Positions 32,161 through 40,325 of a stretch of DNA of 64,000 nt are shown one piece after another. The position numbers and the translations under genes were made by a program. Every line of letters begins with the position of its first letter. The first letter of the stretch is position 1. The DNA is from Woeseiaceae bacterium (GTDB lineage Bacteria > Pseudomonadota > Gammaproteobacteria > Steroidobacterales > Woeseiaceae). Under the pieces are notes generated by a model. The model ran no database searches. It saw only the letters and a program-made list of their open reading frames with translations, and was not told the origin of the DNA. The DNA lies in NCBI GenBank assembly GCA_021773075.1, contig JAJFKT010000012.1:310001-374000 (forward strand). Direction: 5' to 3'.

Positions 32161-33081
32161 ATGTTGCGTACTATCCTAGTGTTTCTGCTCGCTGTCCCTG
32201 GTCTCGCGGTCGCCGAGCCGGAGGTATTCATCCAGGTTCTGGGGATAGCTCAGGATGCCGGATATCCGCAGACTAACTGCTACAAGCCGCACTGTATGCG
32301 CGCCTGGGAAAACCCCGATTTGCGGAGAATGGCGAGTTCCATCGCCGTTGTGGATACCGCCACGAAAACGAAGTACCTGTTCGACGCGTCACCTGATATG
32401 CGTGAACAACTCTTTGAATTGCATCAATCCGCACCGGACGGTGAATACGCTTTGGCTGGCGTTTTTCTGACGCATGCACATATGGGTCATTACACCGGGC
32501 TAATGCATATTGGACGCGAGGGTGCGGGCGCGAGCGGCATTCCTGTATTCGCGATGCCAACCATGACGGAGTATTTGTCGAGCAACGGTCCCTGGGAATT
32601 ACTGGTTCGATTACAGAATATCGAACTGCGTCCGCTGACAGACGGCAAGCCTGTCAAGTTGAATGCAAAACTCTCTGTTACACCCATCGAGGTGCCGCAT
32701 CGACCCGAGTATTCCGAAACGGTTGGCTATCGCATTGACGGACCTGATAAGTCCGCCGTATTTATTCCGGACATCGATAAGTGGGAACATTGGAAAACGG
32801 ACATTCGCGATGTCATTCGTTCCGTCGACTACGCACTGCTGGACGCGTCGTTTTTCGCAGATGATGAATTGCCCGGGCGTGACATGAGCAAAATCAAACA
32901 CCCATTCGTGGCAGAAAGCATGGATCTATTTGATGAGCTAACGGTTGCAGAGAAGTCGAGAGTGATTTTCATTCACATGAATCACACCAATCCCTTATTA
33001 ATTGAAGGCAGTCCCGAGAGGGAACAAGTGAAGAGCCGGGGTTTTCGAGTCGCGCATGAGGGTATGCGTCTTGAGTTGTAA
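32161..33081 (+). CDS. Exported PqqB-like MBL-fold metallo-hydrolase
   Basis: Metallo-beta-lactamase-fold protein of 306 residues with an N-terminal signal peptide (LLAVPGLAVAEP, cut near 18-19). The sequence VLGIAQDAGYPQTNCYKPHC and FLTHAHMGHYTGLM resembles PqqB and its paralogs. The metal motif is HAHMGH (His105, 107, 110), where the usual Asp of HxHxDH is Gly. No other pqq gene is present, so a role in PQQ synthesis is unlikely. The export signal suggests a periplasmic hydrolase of unknown substrate. Confidence 0.85.
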   Translation: MLRTILVFLLAVPGLAVAEPEVFIQVLGIAQDAGYPQTNCYKPHCMRAWENPDLRRMASSIAVVDTATKTKYLFDASPDMREQLFELHQSAPDGEYALAGVFLTHAHMGHYTGLMHIGREGAGASGIPVFAMPTMTEYLSSNGPWELLVRLQNIELRPLTDGKPVKLNAKLSVTPIEVPHRPEYSETVGYRIDGPDKSAVFIPDIDKWEHWKTDIRDVIRSVDYALLDASFFADDELPGRDMSKIKHPFVAESMDLFDELTVAEKSRVIFIHMNHTNPLLIEGSPEREQVKSRGFRVAHEGMRLEL

Positions 33082-33088
33082 AGAAAGT

Positions 33089-33124
33089 GGCGATAATCAC
33101 GAGTCGCTGCTGGTGATTATCGCC
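33089..33124. terminator. Strong hairpin between convergent genes
   Basis: GGCGATAATCAC (33089-33100), a 12-base loop, then GTGATTATCGCC (33113-33124): a perfect 12-bp stem. It starts seven bases after the stop of the metallo-hydrolase and faces the opposite-strand lipoprotein gene. No long T-run is present on either side, so it may act as a bidirectional terminator or an mRNA stabiliser. Confidence 0.65.
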
Positions 33125-33143
33125 GCCGATTTCTTATGCTTGT

Positions 33144-33470
33144 CTAGTCGCTTGTAGCGTCGTCGACGGCTTCGTCAACAGCTTCTCCAGCCGCTCCCAA
33201 AGCGTCGTCCATCGCGCCCGCTGCAACATCTGCTGCATCATCAAGAGCGTCTTCAGCTGCATCAACCGCATTTTCAGCCATGTCGCCTGCTGCGTCAGCA
33301 GCGTCGTCCATAGCATCAGCTGTTGAATCCATTGCATCGCCTGCCGCCGCTTCTACTGCATCAGCCGCGTCCGAAGCCGCATCTGCTGCTGCGTCGGCCG
33401 CGTCACCACCAGATTCACCGCCGCATGCGAACAGAGCCAGACTCGCCAATAAGATAAATAGTTGTTTCAT
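33144..33470 (-). CDS. Ala/Asp-repeat lipoprotein
   Basis: A 108-residue protein with a lipoprotein signal peptide (LLASLALFAC, lipid site Cys16). The mature part is almost wholly made of Ala, Asp, Glu, Met, Val and Gly in short repeats such as DAADA and DAMDDAADAA. Regular spacing of Ala and Asp predicts a long acidic helix. Function is unknown. Base composition is skewed by the repeated GCA/GCT and GAT/GAC codons. It lies 12 bases after the small hydrolase gene on the same strand. Confidence 0.8.
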   Translation of the reverse strand: MKQLFILLASLALFACGGESGGDAADAAADAASDAADAVEAAAGDAMDSTADAMDDAADAAGDMAENAVDAAEDALDDAADVAAGAMDDALGAAGEAVDEAVDDATSD

Positions 33471-33482
33471 TGTTTTCTCCCT

Positions 33483-33986
33483 TTAAGCGCTTGTTATAGT
33501 TGTAATAAATCTCTCAAAATATTCGTTAATCTCGCCGATATTTGCGGTCAAACGATGATCGCCGTCCACCAAATGCAACGTGGCGGAACACCCTCTCGCG
33601 AAACGAATACTATTTTCCACGGGCACAATATCATCATTCCAGCCATGTACGATGCAAATTTGCGTATCGGGGGCAGTCGGTGTCAACTCCTCATAACCCT
33701 CCATGTAGTAGGCTGGCGCAAGTACGAAAAGACCGCTAGCGCTCAATTTGTCCGCGGCGGCAGTCGCGACGTGGCCACCCATACTCGATCCGACCAAAAT
33801 GAGTTCATCGCTTATGTCAGAACATTCGCGCACGAGCTTCTCGACGCGCTCGGTCGGATCTGCGATGCCCTGATAGTCGATACTATCGACATGACATCCA
33901 AGACCCTTGGCCAAGTCGGCCATTGCCCGAATTTTTGTACCCCAGGGTCCGCTCTCCTGACCGTGCGAAAAAATGATGCTTGTCAT
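33483..33986 (-). CDS. Small alpha/beta hydrolase
   Basis: A 167-residue alpha/beta-hydrolase-fold protein. It shows SHGQESGPWGTK near the N-terminus, the nucleophile elbow VGSSMGGHVA and VHGWNDDIVP with the acid, then DGDHRL with the catalytic His. Its ATG at 33986 overlaps the stop of the preceding tandem isomerase-fold gene (ATGA). A nine-residue longer in-frame start exists but extends into that gene. The substrate is unknown. Confidence 0.85.
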   Translation of the reverse strand: MTSIIFSHGQESGPWGTKIRAMADLAKGLGCHVDSIDYQGIADPTERVEKLVRECSDISDELILVGSSMGGHVATAAADKLSASGLFVLAPAYYMEGYEELTPTAPDTQICIVHGWNDDIVPVENSIRFARGCSATLHLVDGDHRLTANIGEINEYFERFITTITSA

Positions 33987-35320
33987 ACCAGTATTCCGTC
34001 CCCTGAGTCGCACAATTCTTCAATATGCCGGACTAACATCCAGTCGCGGTCCTGCCCCCAAAAAATGGATTGTCCCATTCTGAAGGTGGGCACTCCCCAG
34101 GATCCCGAATCCATCATCGATTTACGGTTCGCTTCAATATCGGAGCGCCAATCCTCAGATTGCATCGCCTTTTTGACATCGGGCCAGAAAAGCCCGGTGC
34201 GACCCGTAACTTTTCGCATGCCCTCATCGGTCGCAACATCCGTTGCTTCGGCCCAAACTGCAACACCAGCGTGAAACACAAAATCGCGCGCCCGATGCTC
34301 TGACTCTGCATATTGATAGACAGCCATGAAACGCTCTACACCAGGACCCATCGGATCCGCTAGTTTCCCGTAGGCAACTCCGAGGCGCCGCGCCTCGCGA
34401 AGTGTATCCATGGCGATATACAACAATTTGGACTGCGGCACTTTCATGCCGCGCATGACCATCGGCAACACAGGGCGCAAGACAAGCTGCAAACCGAATG
34501 CGTCGACGATGTCATGGGTGCGCTTTAGTGCGAGATAGGAATACGGGCTACGCGGAGAATGAAAAAATTCGAGCGGTGGGAGTTTTCTTGCCGCATTTGG
34601 GGGCTTAACGGGCAAAGAGTACTGCATCACCTGCCGAATCGACGCCAGCGTCGAGTCTGCTGCTGAACTTCTGATCGCACCCAGTTCGGAGAGCCGGTCC
34701 ATTAAGTAGTGCAGACGATCGACGCCCCAATACCATTCACCTGCGTAGTGCAGCATCGCACTATTGTAGTGCCCCAGGCTCTTTTGCAGTTTTTGCGCGT
34801 TCGAAATAACGTCTCTGGCTTTGCCTTTCGCTTCTGGTGTAGCGCTCATGTTTGCCGCGGCGGCACTGTCACCCCTCCAGTAAGCGGCTAAGGCCTGCAA
34901 AAGCTCACTGTCGAATGCTTCACTACCGACCAATGAGGCCACGGCGTCGGATAGACCAATGCGATGCTCGGTTGGTGGCGACCTGCCCTTATCAAGAAAA
35001 CGAATTCCGAGTTCGCTCGCCAATCTTCCACAGTCGGCTACGGCATACGCAGCCAGCATTTCCGGTGCGGGCTGGTATTCGTCACCGCGGGCTTCGGAAA
35101 GAAAGAGACGCAAATCGATGTCGAAACGCTCAGCCAGTTTCGGCAGATAGTGGGATAAAATATAGGAATAGGGATCGTCGATTTGCAGGAAAACAGACAC
35201 GACATGTCGCCTACCAAAAAGTTGTCGGCGCTTTTCGCTAAGCCAGCGCTTTGAGTGAGTAACGCGTGGATGAAAAATCACGCTTAGCATCAATGGCCGG
35301 AATTTCCGCCCCAGGTTCAT
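33983..35320 (-). CDS. Tandem DsbA-fold / 2-hydroxychromene-2-carboxylate isomerase-like protein
   Basis: A 445-residue protein with two DsbA/GST-kappa-like halves. The first starts with VFLQIDDPYSYILSHYL (about 42-58). The second starts with LEFFHSPRSPYSYLALKRT (about 248-266) and ends with GSWGVPTFRMG, the cis-Pro loop typical of HCCA isomerases. No CxxC is seen, so it is not a classical disulfide enzyme and may be glutathione-dependent. It overlaps by four bases both the alkyltransferase-like gene before it and the hydrolase after it. Confidence 0.8.
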   Translation of the reverse strand: MNLGRKFRPLMLSVIFHPRVTHSKRWLSEKRRQLFGRRHVVSVFLQIDDPYSYILSHYLPKLAERFDIDLRLFLSEARGDEYQPAPEMLAAYAVADCGRLASELGIRFLDKGRSPPTEHRIGLSDAVASLVGSEAFDSELLQALAAYWRGDSAAAANMSATPEAKGKARDVISNAQKLQKSLGHYNSAMLHYAGEWYWGVDRLHYLMDRLSELGAIRSSAADSTLASIRQVMQYSLPVKPPNAARKLPPLEFFHSPRSPYSYLALKRTHDIVDAFGLQLVLRPVLPMVMRGMKVPQSKLLYIAMDTLREARRLGVAYGKLADPMGPGVERFMAVYQYAESEHRARDFVFHAGVAVWAEATDVATDEGMRKVTGRTGLFWPDVKKAMQSEDWRSDIEANRKSMMDSGSWGVPTFRMGQSIFWGQDRDWMLVRHIEELCDSGDGILV

Positions 35321-35685
35321 TCTTCATCCCACATCGCGCTCGGCTTCCAAAGTAACTCATCCAAATCCGGCTCCCAGCGATACTTACGCATGTCTACTTT
35401 GCCGTTGATAAGTGGAACACCTTCTTCAGCAAGTCGATCGCGCTGAATACGGAAGTTGCCACTATTCGGATCGAATGCGCTTTTGCCAGACGATGTAATT
35501 ACGCGGTGCCAGGGCAGTTTCAAGTCTTTCGGCGTATGACGAAGAGCATAGCCGACTTGTCGTGCTCCGCGGGGTATTCCGGATATTTCGGCGATCTGAC
35601 CGTAATTCGCAACGCAGCCCTTCGGGATGTCCTGAATCGTCTCCCATATACGGCGCATGCGTGTTTCACGATTCAGCGTGGACAT
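35317..35685 (-). CDS. Alkyltransferase-like protein (MGMT fold without active-site Cys)
   Basis: A 122-residue homolog of the C-terminal domain of O6-alkylguanine-DNA alkyltransferase. It has VANYGQIAEISGIPRGARQVGYALR (helix-turn-helix and arginine finger), but the PCHR active site reads LPWHRV, with Trp59 in place of Cys. ATL proteins of this kind bind alkylated guanine and recruit nucleotide-excision repair (family knowledge). ATG 35685 lies one base after the stop of the GTPase gene. It overlaps the next gene by four bases. Confidence 0.9.
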   Translation of the reverse strand: MSTLNRETRMRRIWETIQDIPKGCVANYGQIAEISGIPRGARQVGYALRHTPKDLKLPWHRVITSSGKSAFDPNSGNFRIQRDRLAEEGVPLINGKVDMRKYRWEPDLDELLWKPSAMWDEE

Positions 35686-35686
35686 A

Positions 35687-37042
35687 TTAGCTGATACCCA
35701 TCCGCGCCTGAATTTCGCGTTTTGCGTCACGCAGGACGGTATCGCGATCAAGCGTATCCAGTATTTTTTTGACGACCTGCTTCGGACCGCCGTCGCCCCA
35801 CGACTTTCCTTCTGCAAGATATTTTGCGGCTGCCTGGCCGACAAGATAGGTGCTGTAATATGCGATCGCGCCCTGAGCGCCGGCAGTCAGAATCGTCGAC
35901 AATCCTATCGTGCCAACCTTCAATGCACTCGACACGAAATGCAATGCCCATACGGTACCCATCAACGCCGCGGACTCGGCCATGATCACCCGAACGATCG
36001 AACCCGCCTCCTTCTGGTTTAGCGGCAAACCGTAAACCTTCGAAAGATGCACAACCATACCGACATCGATAAATGCAGCGGCAAACAAGTCCGCAACCGG
36101 AATAGGATTGAATGCGACCGCTATTCCCTTGGCCACGCAGTAGGTCCGCACCATTTTCTCACCGAGTTCACGGCGCGCGGCCAGGATGCGACGGCCAACC
36201 TGATCTGAGAGATCAGACGCGAACAAACTGGCGTTTAGTGCCGCCAGTGTTTTTCCTTCGGCTTCGAGAATCTCCCAAAGTTTTAGTCTTAGTGCGGCGA
36301 TATTCGGTTCGCGCTCCCTTGAGCACTCCTGCTCAGTACCGAACTCATCAATTTCAATCACACGCTGTGGCCGCGGCTGTGCCGCGACTGCGATGATGTG
36401 CTGCGGATCAATGACGCCGGCCGTCTTGGCTTGAACGGAAGCCAGCAGAGCTTCGCATTCCTCGTCGGTATAAAGATCCGCTTTGTTCAGTGCCAGGAGT
36501 ATCGGCCGACCCTCGGAAATCGCAGCTCTTAGGGCATCGAGCTCGGTATCAGTAATATCGCCATCAATAACGAATATCACCAGGTCGGATCGGCCCGCGA
36601 CCTCCCGGGCCAGCGATTCGCGGTCCTCGCCGCCCGCTTCATCAAGTCCGGGCGTATCGATCAGGAAAACTCCGCCAACCTCCAGTTCGTTCCAGGCCTG
36701 CATCTCGGAGTATTTCGTCTCACCGTGCACGGGGCTAACCGAGAATTGGTCCTCACCGATGAGTGCATTCAGCAGTGACGACTTGCCGGTGCTAACGCGG
36801 CCAAACGCGGAAATGTGCAGGTGCCCGTGCTCGATTTTCTCGAGCATCGACTGTACGGATTCGTAGTCATGCGAAAGAGACTCGCGGACGCCGTCCGGCA
36901 GCCGCGCGTCATTGATGAGCTCGCGCAAGCTTTCGCGCGCCAGACTCAGGTGCCCCGCACCGTCGTCGTCGACTTTGTCAGTCGCGCTTTTCGTCCAGCG
37001 CCATTTTGGCAATGCGGCGAACGCCCGCTTCCAAATGCTCAC
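35687..37042 (-). CDS. DUF697-like GTPase (soluble N-terminus)
   Basis: Era-like GTPase of 451 residues. G1 is AFGRVSTGKSSLLNAL, G3 is LIDTPGLDE and G4 is LALNKADLYTD. The C-terminal region, rich in Ala and Gly with hydrophobic helices (NPIPVADLFAAAFIDVGMV, AQGAIAYYSTYLVGQAA), resembles DUF697/YcjF. The GTG at 37042 is chosen because GAGGAAGG lies five bases upstream; a TTG at 37057 is an alternative. It overlaps the upstream GTPase gene by 65 bases, which is unusual. Confidence 0.85.
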   Translation of the reverse strand: MSIWKRAFAALPKWRWTKSATDKVDDDGAGHLSLARESLRELINDARLPDGVRESLSHDYESVQSMLEKIEHGHLHISAFGRVSTGKSSLLNALIGEDQFSVSPVHGETKYSEMQAWNELEVGGVFLIDTPGLDEAGGEDRESLAREVAGRSDLVIFVIDGDITDTELDALRAAISEGRPILLALNKADLYTDEECEALLASVQAKTAGVIDPQHIIAVAAQPRPQRVIEIDEFGTEQECSREREPNIAALRLKLWEILEAEGKTLAALNASLFASDLSDQVGRRILAARRELGEKMVRTYCVAKGIAVAFNPIPVADLFAAAFIDVGMVVHLSKVYGLPLNQKEAGSIVRVIMAESAALMGTVWALHFVSSALKVGTIGLSTILTAGAQGAIAYYSTYLVGQAAAKYLAEGKSWGDGGPKQVVKKILDTLDRDTVLRDAKREIQARMGIS

Positions 37043-38462
37043 TGATACCTTCCTCAAATGCTTTGGCGGCTGTCCCTGGGATTAGTTCACCATGACGTGT
37101 AAGAGTCAACACAAGACTACGTCCGAGCGCATCGAAGATCAGGCCGTAGGCAACCGCATGTGCCAATCCACCAACGACAGTACCGATCCCTGGAAACGCT
37201 TTCAGACCGTTGCCTGCAACAGCCATCGACAAAGGAAGTGCACGCCCGGCTCGGCTCTGACCCATCGACAGGAATTCTTCGATGTCCAGATCTCGCGGTG
37301 CTGCGCCGAACAAGCTACACAGCTCCTGTGTCATTGTTGTACCGATGTATCCTTGCACCAGGATATCGGTTCCAGGGCTTACCGCAGCCATTGCACCAAT
37401 AACGGCTTTGCGGGTGGCGCTGCGAATTATCTGTTCCGAACGCTGAAGTCGGTATTCACCCTCCGCCGCCTCGAGTTTGTCCGCAGCTATCTGAAATACG
37501 GCGCGCTCTCTGCGCGCATCCAGTGGCTGTGAGTCGTCGCCGAGCAGTCGATTGATCGCTATCACCAGAACACCGATATCCGCGGGCCTGTCGCGGCGCA
37601 CCGCGGCTTCGTTGCCGTCCGCGCGTCGTTCAATGACTTCCGTCTCGCCGCCCGCGCTCACCGCAACAACATGGTCACGTTGAGCTTTTCCGCCAAGTTC
37701 ATCGATGCGCTGCAGAAGTTTTTGCAGCAATGCCGCCTGCTCATCTTCCGAATAACGATCGGCTTTGTTGAGTACCACGACGATGGGCTTGTCGAACGCC
37801 AGCAGCGACTTAATCGCGGCAAGCTCCGCTCGCGTAAGATCACTGTCACAAACGAATAGCACGAGATGCGAGCGCTTCGCTTCTTCTGTCGCCAGTTCGT
37901 CGAGACCTTCTTCGTGGCCACCGGTACCGGGGACGTCGGTCAGTAATATCTCAGTGCCTGCATCATTACGCCAGCGGTAGTGACGTACATCATCCGTCGA
38001 GCCGCCAACAACGTCGATGACGACATTCGCCTCCGGAACCAGCGCTTTAATCAGTGAACTCTTACCCGCACTGATCTCGCCAAAGAAACAAAGATGAACT
38101 GCACCGGCCGCCTGCCTGGCAGCCAGATCCTGCAGTTCTGCCTGTGCATCAGACGTGTCAACGCCAGCCTCCCCCGCCTCACGTATACGCTGCTTGATAT
38201 TTTTTTTGGATAGCGGTTTGCGTGCTTTGGTCGGCTCGACATTTTTCTTAACTACGAGTCGCCATACGAGCCAGACAGCGGCAACAGCAAGCACCACCAT
38301 CACCGCGACATAAGCGTAGAGAATCATCGCTGGCCCGGCACGCAGACGATCCCATACGTTGAGCGCTGATTCAGTAATGAACAGCAGCGCTCCCGTCGCG
38401 ACAACGAAGGCCAGACCGATAACGACGGCTATCGCAACGCGAATAAATCGGTCAAGTTTCAT
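36978..38462 (-). CDS. Membrane-anchored DUF697-like GTPase
   Basis: GTPase of 494 residues with two N-terminal membrane helices (about 8-32 and 44-68). G1 is FFGEISAGKSSLIKAL, G3 is LTDVPGTGGHE and G4 is VVLNKADRYSED. The C-terminal hydrophobic region has IGAMAAVSPGTDILVQGYIGT and resembles the second gene. It is the first gene of a tight five-gene run and its 3' end overlaps the second GTPase gene. A paired membrane and soluble GTPase arrangement is reminiscent of membrane-remodelling GTPases (inference). Confidence 0.85.
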   Translation of the reverse strand: MKLDRFIRVAIAVVIGLAFVVATGALLFITESALNVWDRLRAGPAMILYAYVAVMVVLAVAAVWLVWRLVVKKNVEPTKARKPLSKKNIKQRIREAGEAGVDTSDAQAELQDLAARQAAGAVHLCFFGEISAGKSSLIKALVPEANVVIDVVGGSTDDVRHYRWRNDAGTEILLTDVPGTGGHEEGLDELATEEAKRSHLVLFVCDSDLTRAELAAIKSLLAFDKPIVVVLNKADRYSEDEQAALLQKLLQRIDELGGKAQRDHVVAVSAGGETEVIERRADGNEAAVRRDRPADIGVLVIAINRLLGDDSQPLDARRERAVFQIAADKLEAAEGEYRLQRSEQIIRSATRKAVIGAMAAVSPGTDILVQGYIGTTMTQELCSLFGAAPRDLDIEEFLSMGQSRAGRALPLSMAVAGNGLKAFPGIGTVVGGLAHAVAYGLIFDALGRSLVLTLTRHGELIPGTAAKAFEEGISEHLEAGVRRIAKMALDEKRD

Positions 38463-38511
38463 AGTTCACACAAGATACCGAAAATTGGCGGCAGTGACAG
38501 CGAGTCTGTCT

Positions 38512-40305
38512 CTATGACTGTGACGCAATCCAGCGATCGATTTTTGCCTCCAACATCGACAGTGGCATCGCACCGTCCTTCAATACCTCGGTATGGAAGT
38601 CCTTAATGTTGAATTTATCGCCCAGCGCGGACTCCGCCTTGTTTCGAATCGCACGAATCTTGAGCTGGCCGACCTTATAGGCCAATGCCTGCCCCGGAAT
38701 CGCCATAAATCGCTCCGCCTCGGAGATCGCCCGAACTTCAGCGACGGCCGAGTTCGCGTACATGTAATCGAGGACCTCCTGACGTGACCATTGTTTCGCG
38801 TGGATACCGGTATCGACAACCAACCGAATGGAGCGCCAAAGCTCCGCATTCAATCCGCCGAAATGCTGATACGGGTCGGTGTACACGCCAAGCTCTTTGC
38901 CCAGCGACTCCGCGTAAAGTCCCCAACCTTCACTGTAGGCAGTGAACCCACCGAAACGACGGAAGCCGGGCAGATCTTCGTTTTCACGCTGAATCATGAT
39001 TTGAAAATGATGACCGGGTATTGCCTCGTGCAGGAACAGCGATTCCATCGCCCACTTGCCGCGGGCTTTGATGTCATAGGCATTGGCGTAGAAGACGCCC
39101 GGACGTGAGCCATCCGGTGTGCCCGACCGATAAGAACCACCGGACGCCGAAGCCTCCCTGAATGGCTCGACTCTGCGAACCTCAAACGCTGTCTTTGGCA
39201 TGACATCGAAAAGACGCTTTGAAAGTTCGGTGATGTGGTCCGACATGTCACGATAACCCTGAATTAACTCCTCAGCTTCATCGTAGAAAAACTGATCATC
39301 CGTATTGACGAACTCGAAGAACTCCTTGAGGCTTCCCTCAAATCCAACCTGCTCCATTACGCCGTGCATTTCTTTGTGAATACGGGCGACTTCGTCAAGT
39401 CCGATCTGGTGAATTTCATCCGGCGTCATGTTTGTCGTGGTGCGCAATCGGACCATGTACGCGTACCAGTCTTCACCATTCGGTTGGGCGTAAAGTCCAA
39501 CAGTCTCACGGGCTGAACCGTTGTAGTCATCACCAAGAAAATTGCTGATGCGCTGATAGGCAGGAATAATCGTATCTACAATCTTGTCTTCGTAAGCTGC
39601 CGTAAGTCGTGCGCGATCTTCTTCGCTGAAGTCGTCCGGCATGTTGGCGACCGGTTTGTAGAAATTGCTCTCCTGCACATCGTCGACAATATGTGCGTCG
39701 ATCTGGGGCACCAGCTTCTCCATCAAAATACGAGGCTGAGTAACACCTTGTTGCAAGCCTTCTTTCATGTTGGTGATGAGCTGATCAATGATGGTCGAGT
39801 AGTCGTCTGCTCGACTCAGAAAGTCATCGTAATCTTTAACGGTTTTGAACGGGTGCGCGCTCGTACCGCTGCCCAGCTGAACGAAGAAATTCGTAACCGA
39901 ATAAAACTGATTAACCGGCTGTAGGTGAGATGGAAATCGATTTCCGTCCAGCGACAGCTCGCGATTGATTTTGAAGATGTCGTAACTTAAGCGATCCTGC
40001 TCGCCAAGTTCCTCACGGTCGATTTCCAGCAAACGCGCGAGAAACTCTTTGTCCAGCGCCTCCGCTGCCGCCCTGTACTCGGGTCCGTTTGAGTTGGCCA
40101 TCCGATCGTTGAAGCGATAGTCGCCAATAAAGGTTGCACTTAGCGGGTTCATTTCGAGATCGCGCTCGAAGTGCTCATCAAACAGCGCAGCCAGGCTTAC
40201 ACCAGCATCGATAGCAGGAACTTTGGTCGCCACCTGTTCGGCGGACTCACCACAAGCAGCAACAAGAAAGGCAGCAGCGAGCATCGCTGCGAGTGTATTT
40301 TTCAT
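38512..40305 (-). CDS. DUF885-family lipoprotein, probable metallopeptidase
   Basis: Exported protein of 597 residues with a lipoprotein signal (AAFLVAACGES). The C-terminal half has LFLHEAIPGHHFQ at about residue 425, the zinc-binding motif of DUF885 proteins, and a downstream Glu-rich segment GFTAYSEGWGLYAES. Family members are predicted peptidases. ATG 40305 is chosen since it begins the signal peptide; the frame extends further upstream. It follows the DUF1501 gene by 20 bases. Confidence 0.9.
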   Translation of the reverse strand: MKNTLAAMLAAAFLVAACGESAEQVATKVPAIDAGVSLAALFDEHFERDLEMNPLSATFIGDYRFNDRMANSNGPEYRAAAEALDKEFLARLLEIDREELGEQDRLSYDIFKINRELSLDGNRFPSHLQPVNQFYSVTNFFVQLGSGTSAHPFKTVKDYDDFLSRADDYSTIIDQLITNMKEGLQQGVTQPRILMEKLVPQIDAHIVDDVQESNFYKPVANMPDDFSEEDRARLTAAYEDKIVDTIIPAYQRISNFLGDDYNGSARETVGLYAQPNGEDWYAYMVRLRTTTNMTPDEIHQIGLDEVARIHKEMHGVMEQVGFEGSLKEFFEFVNTDDQFFYDEAEELIQGYRDMSDHITELSKRLFDVMPKTAFEVRRVEPFREASASGGSYRSGTPDGSRPGVFYANAYDIKARGKWAMESLFLHEAIPGHHFQIMIQRENEDLPGFRRFGGFTAYSEGWGLYAESLGKELGVYTDPYQHFGGLNAELWRSIRLVVDTGIHAKQWSRQEVLDYMYANSAVAEVRAISEAERFMAIPGQALAYKVGQLKIRAIRNKAESALGDKFNIKDFHTEVLKDGAMPLSMLEAKIDRWIASQS

Positions 40306-40325
40306 TGGAAACCCCTGATTTGGAA

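Noticed and set aside
32161..33081. PQQ biosynthesis gene pqqB
   Set aside because: No other pqq gene is in the window, the protein has a signal peptide, and the metal motif differs.
33462..34274. 270-residue forward-strand open frame
   Set aside because: It covers the opposite strand of the lipoprotein, hydrolase and tandem isomerase-fold genes, all of which have clear motifs.
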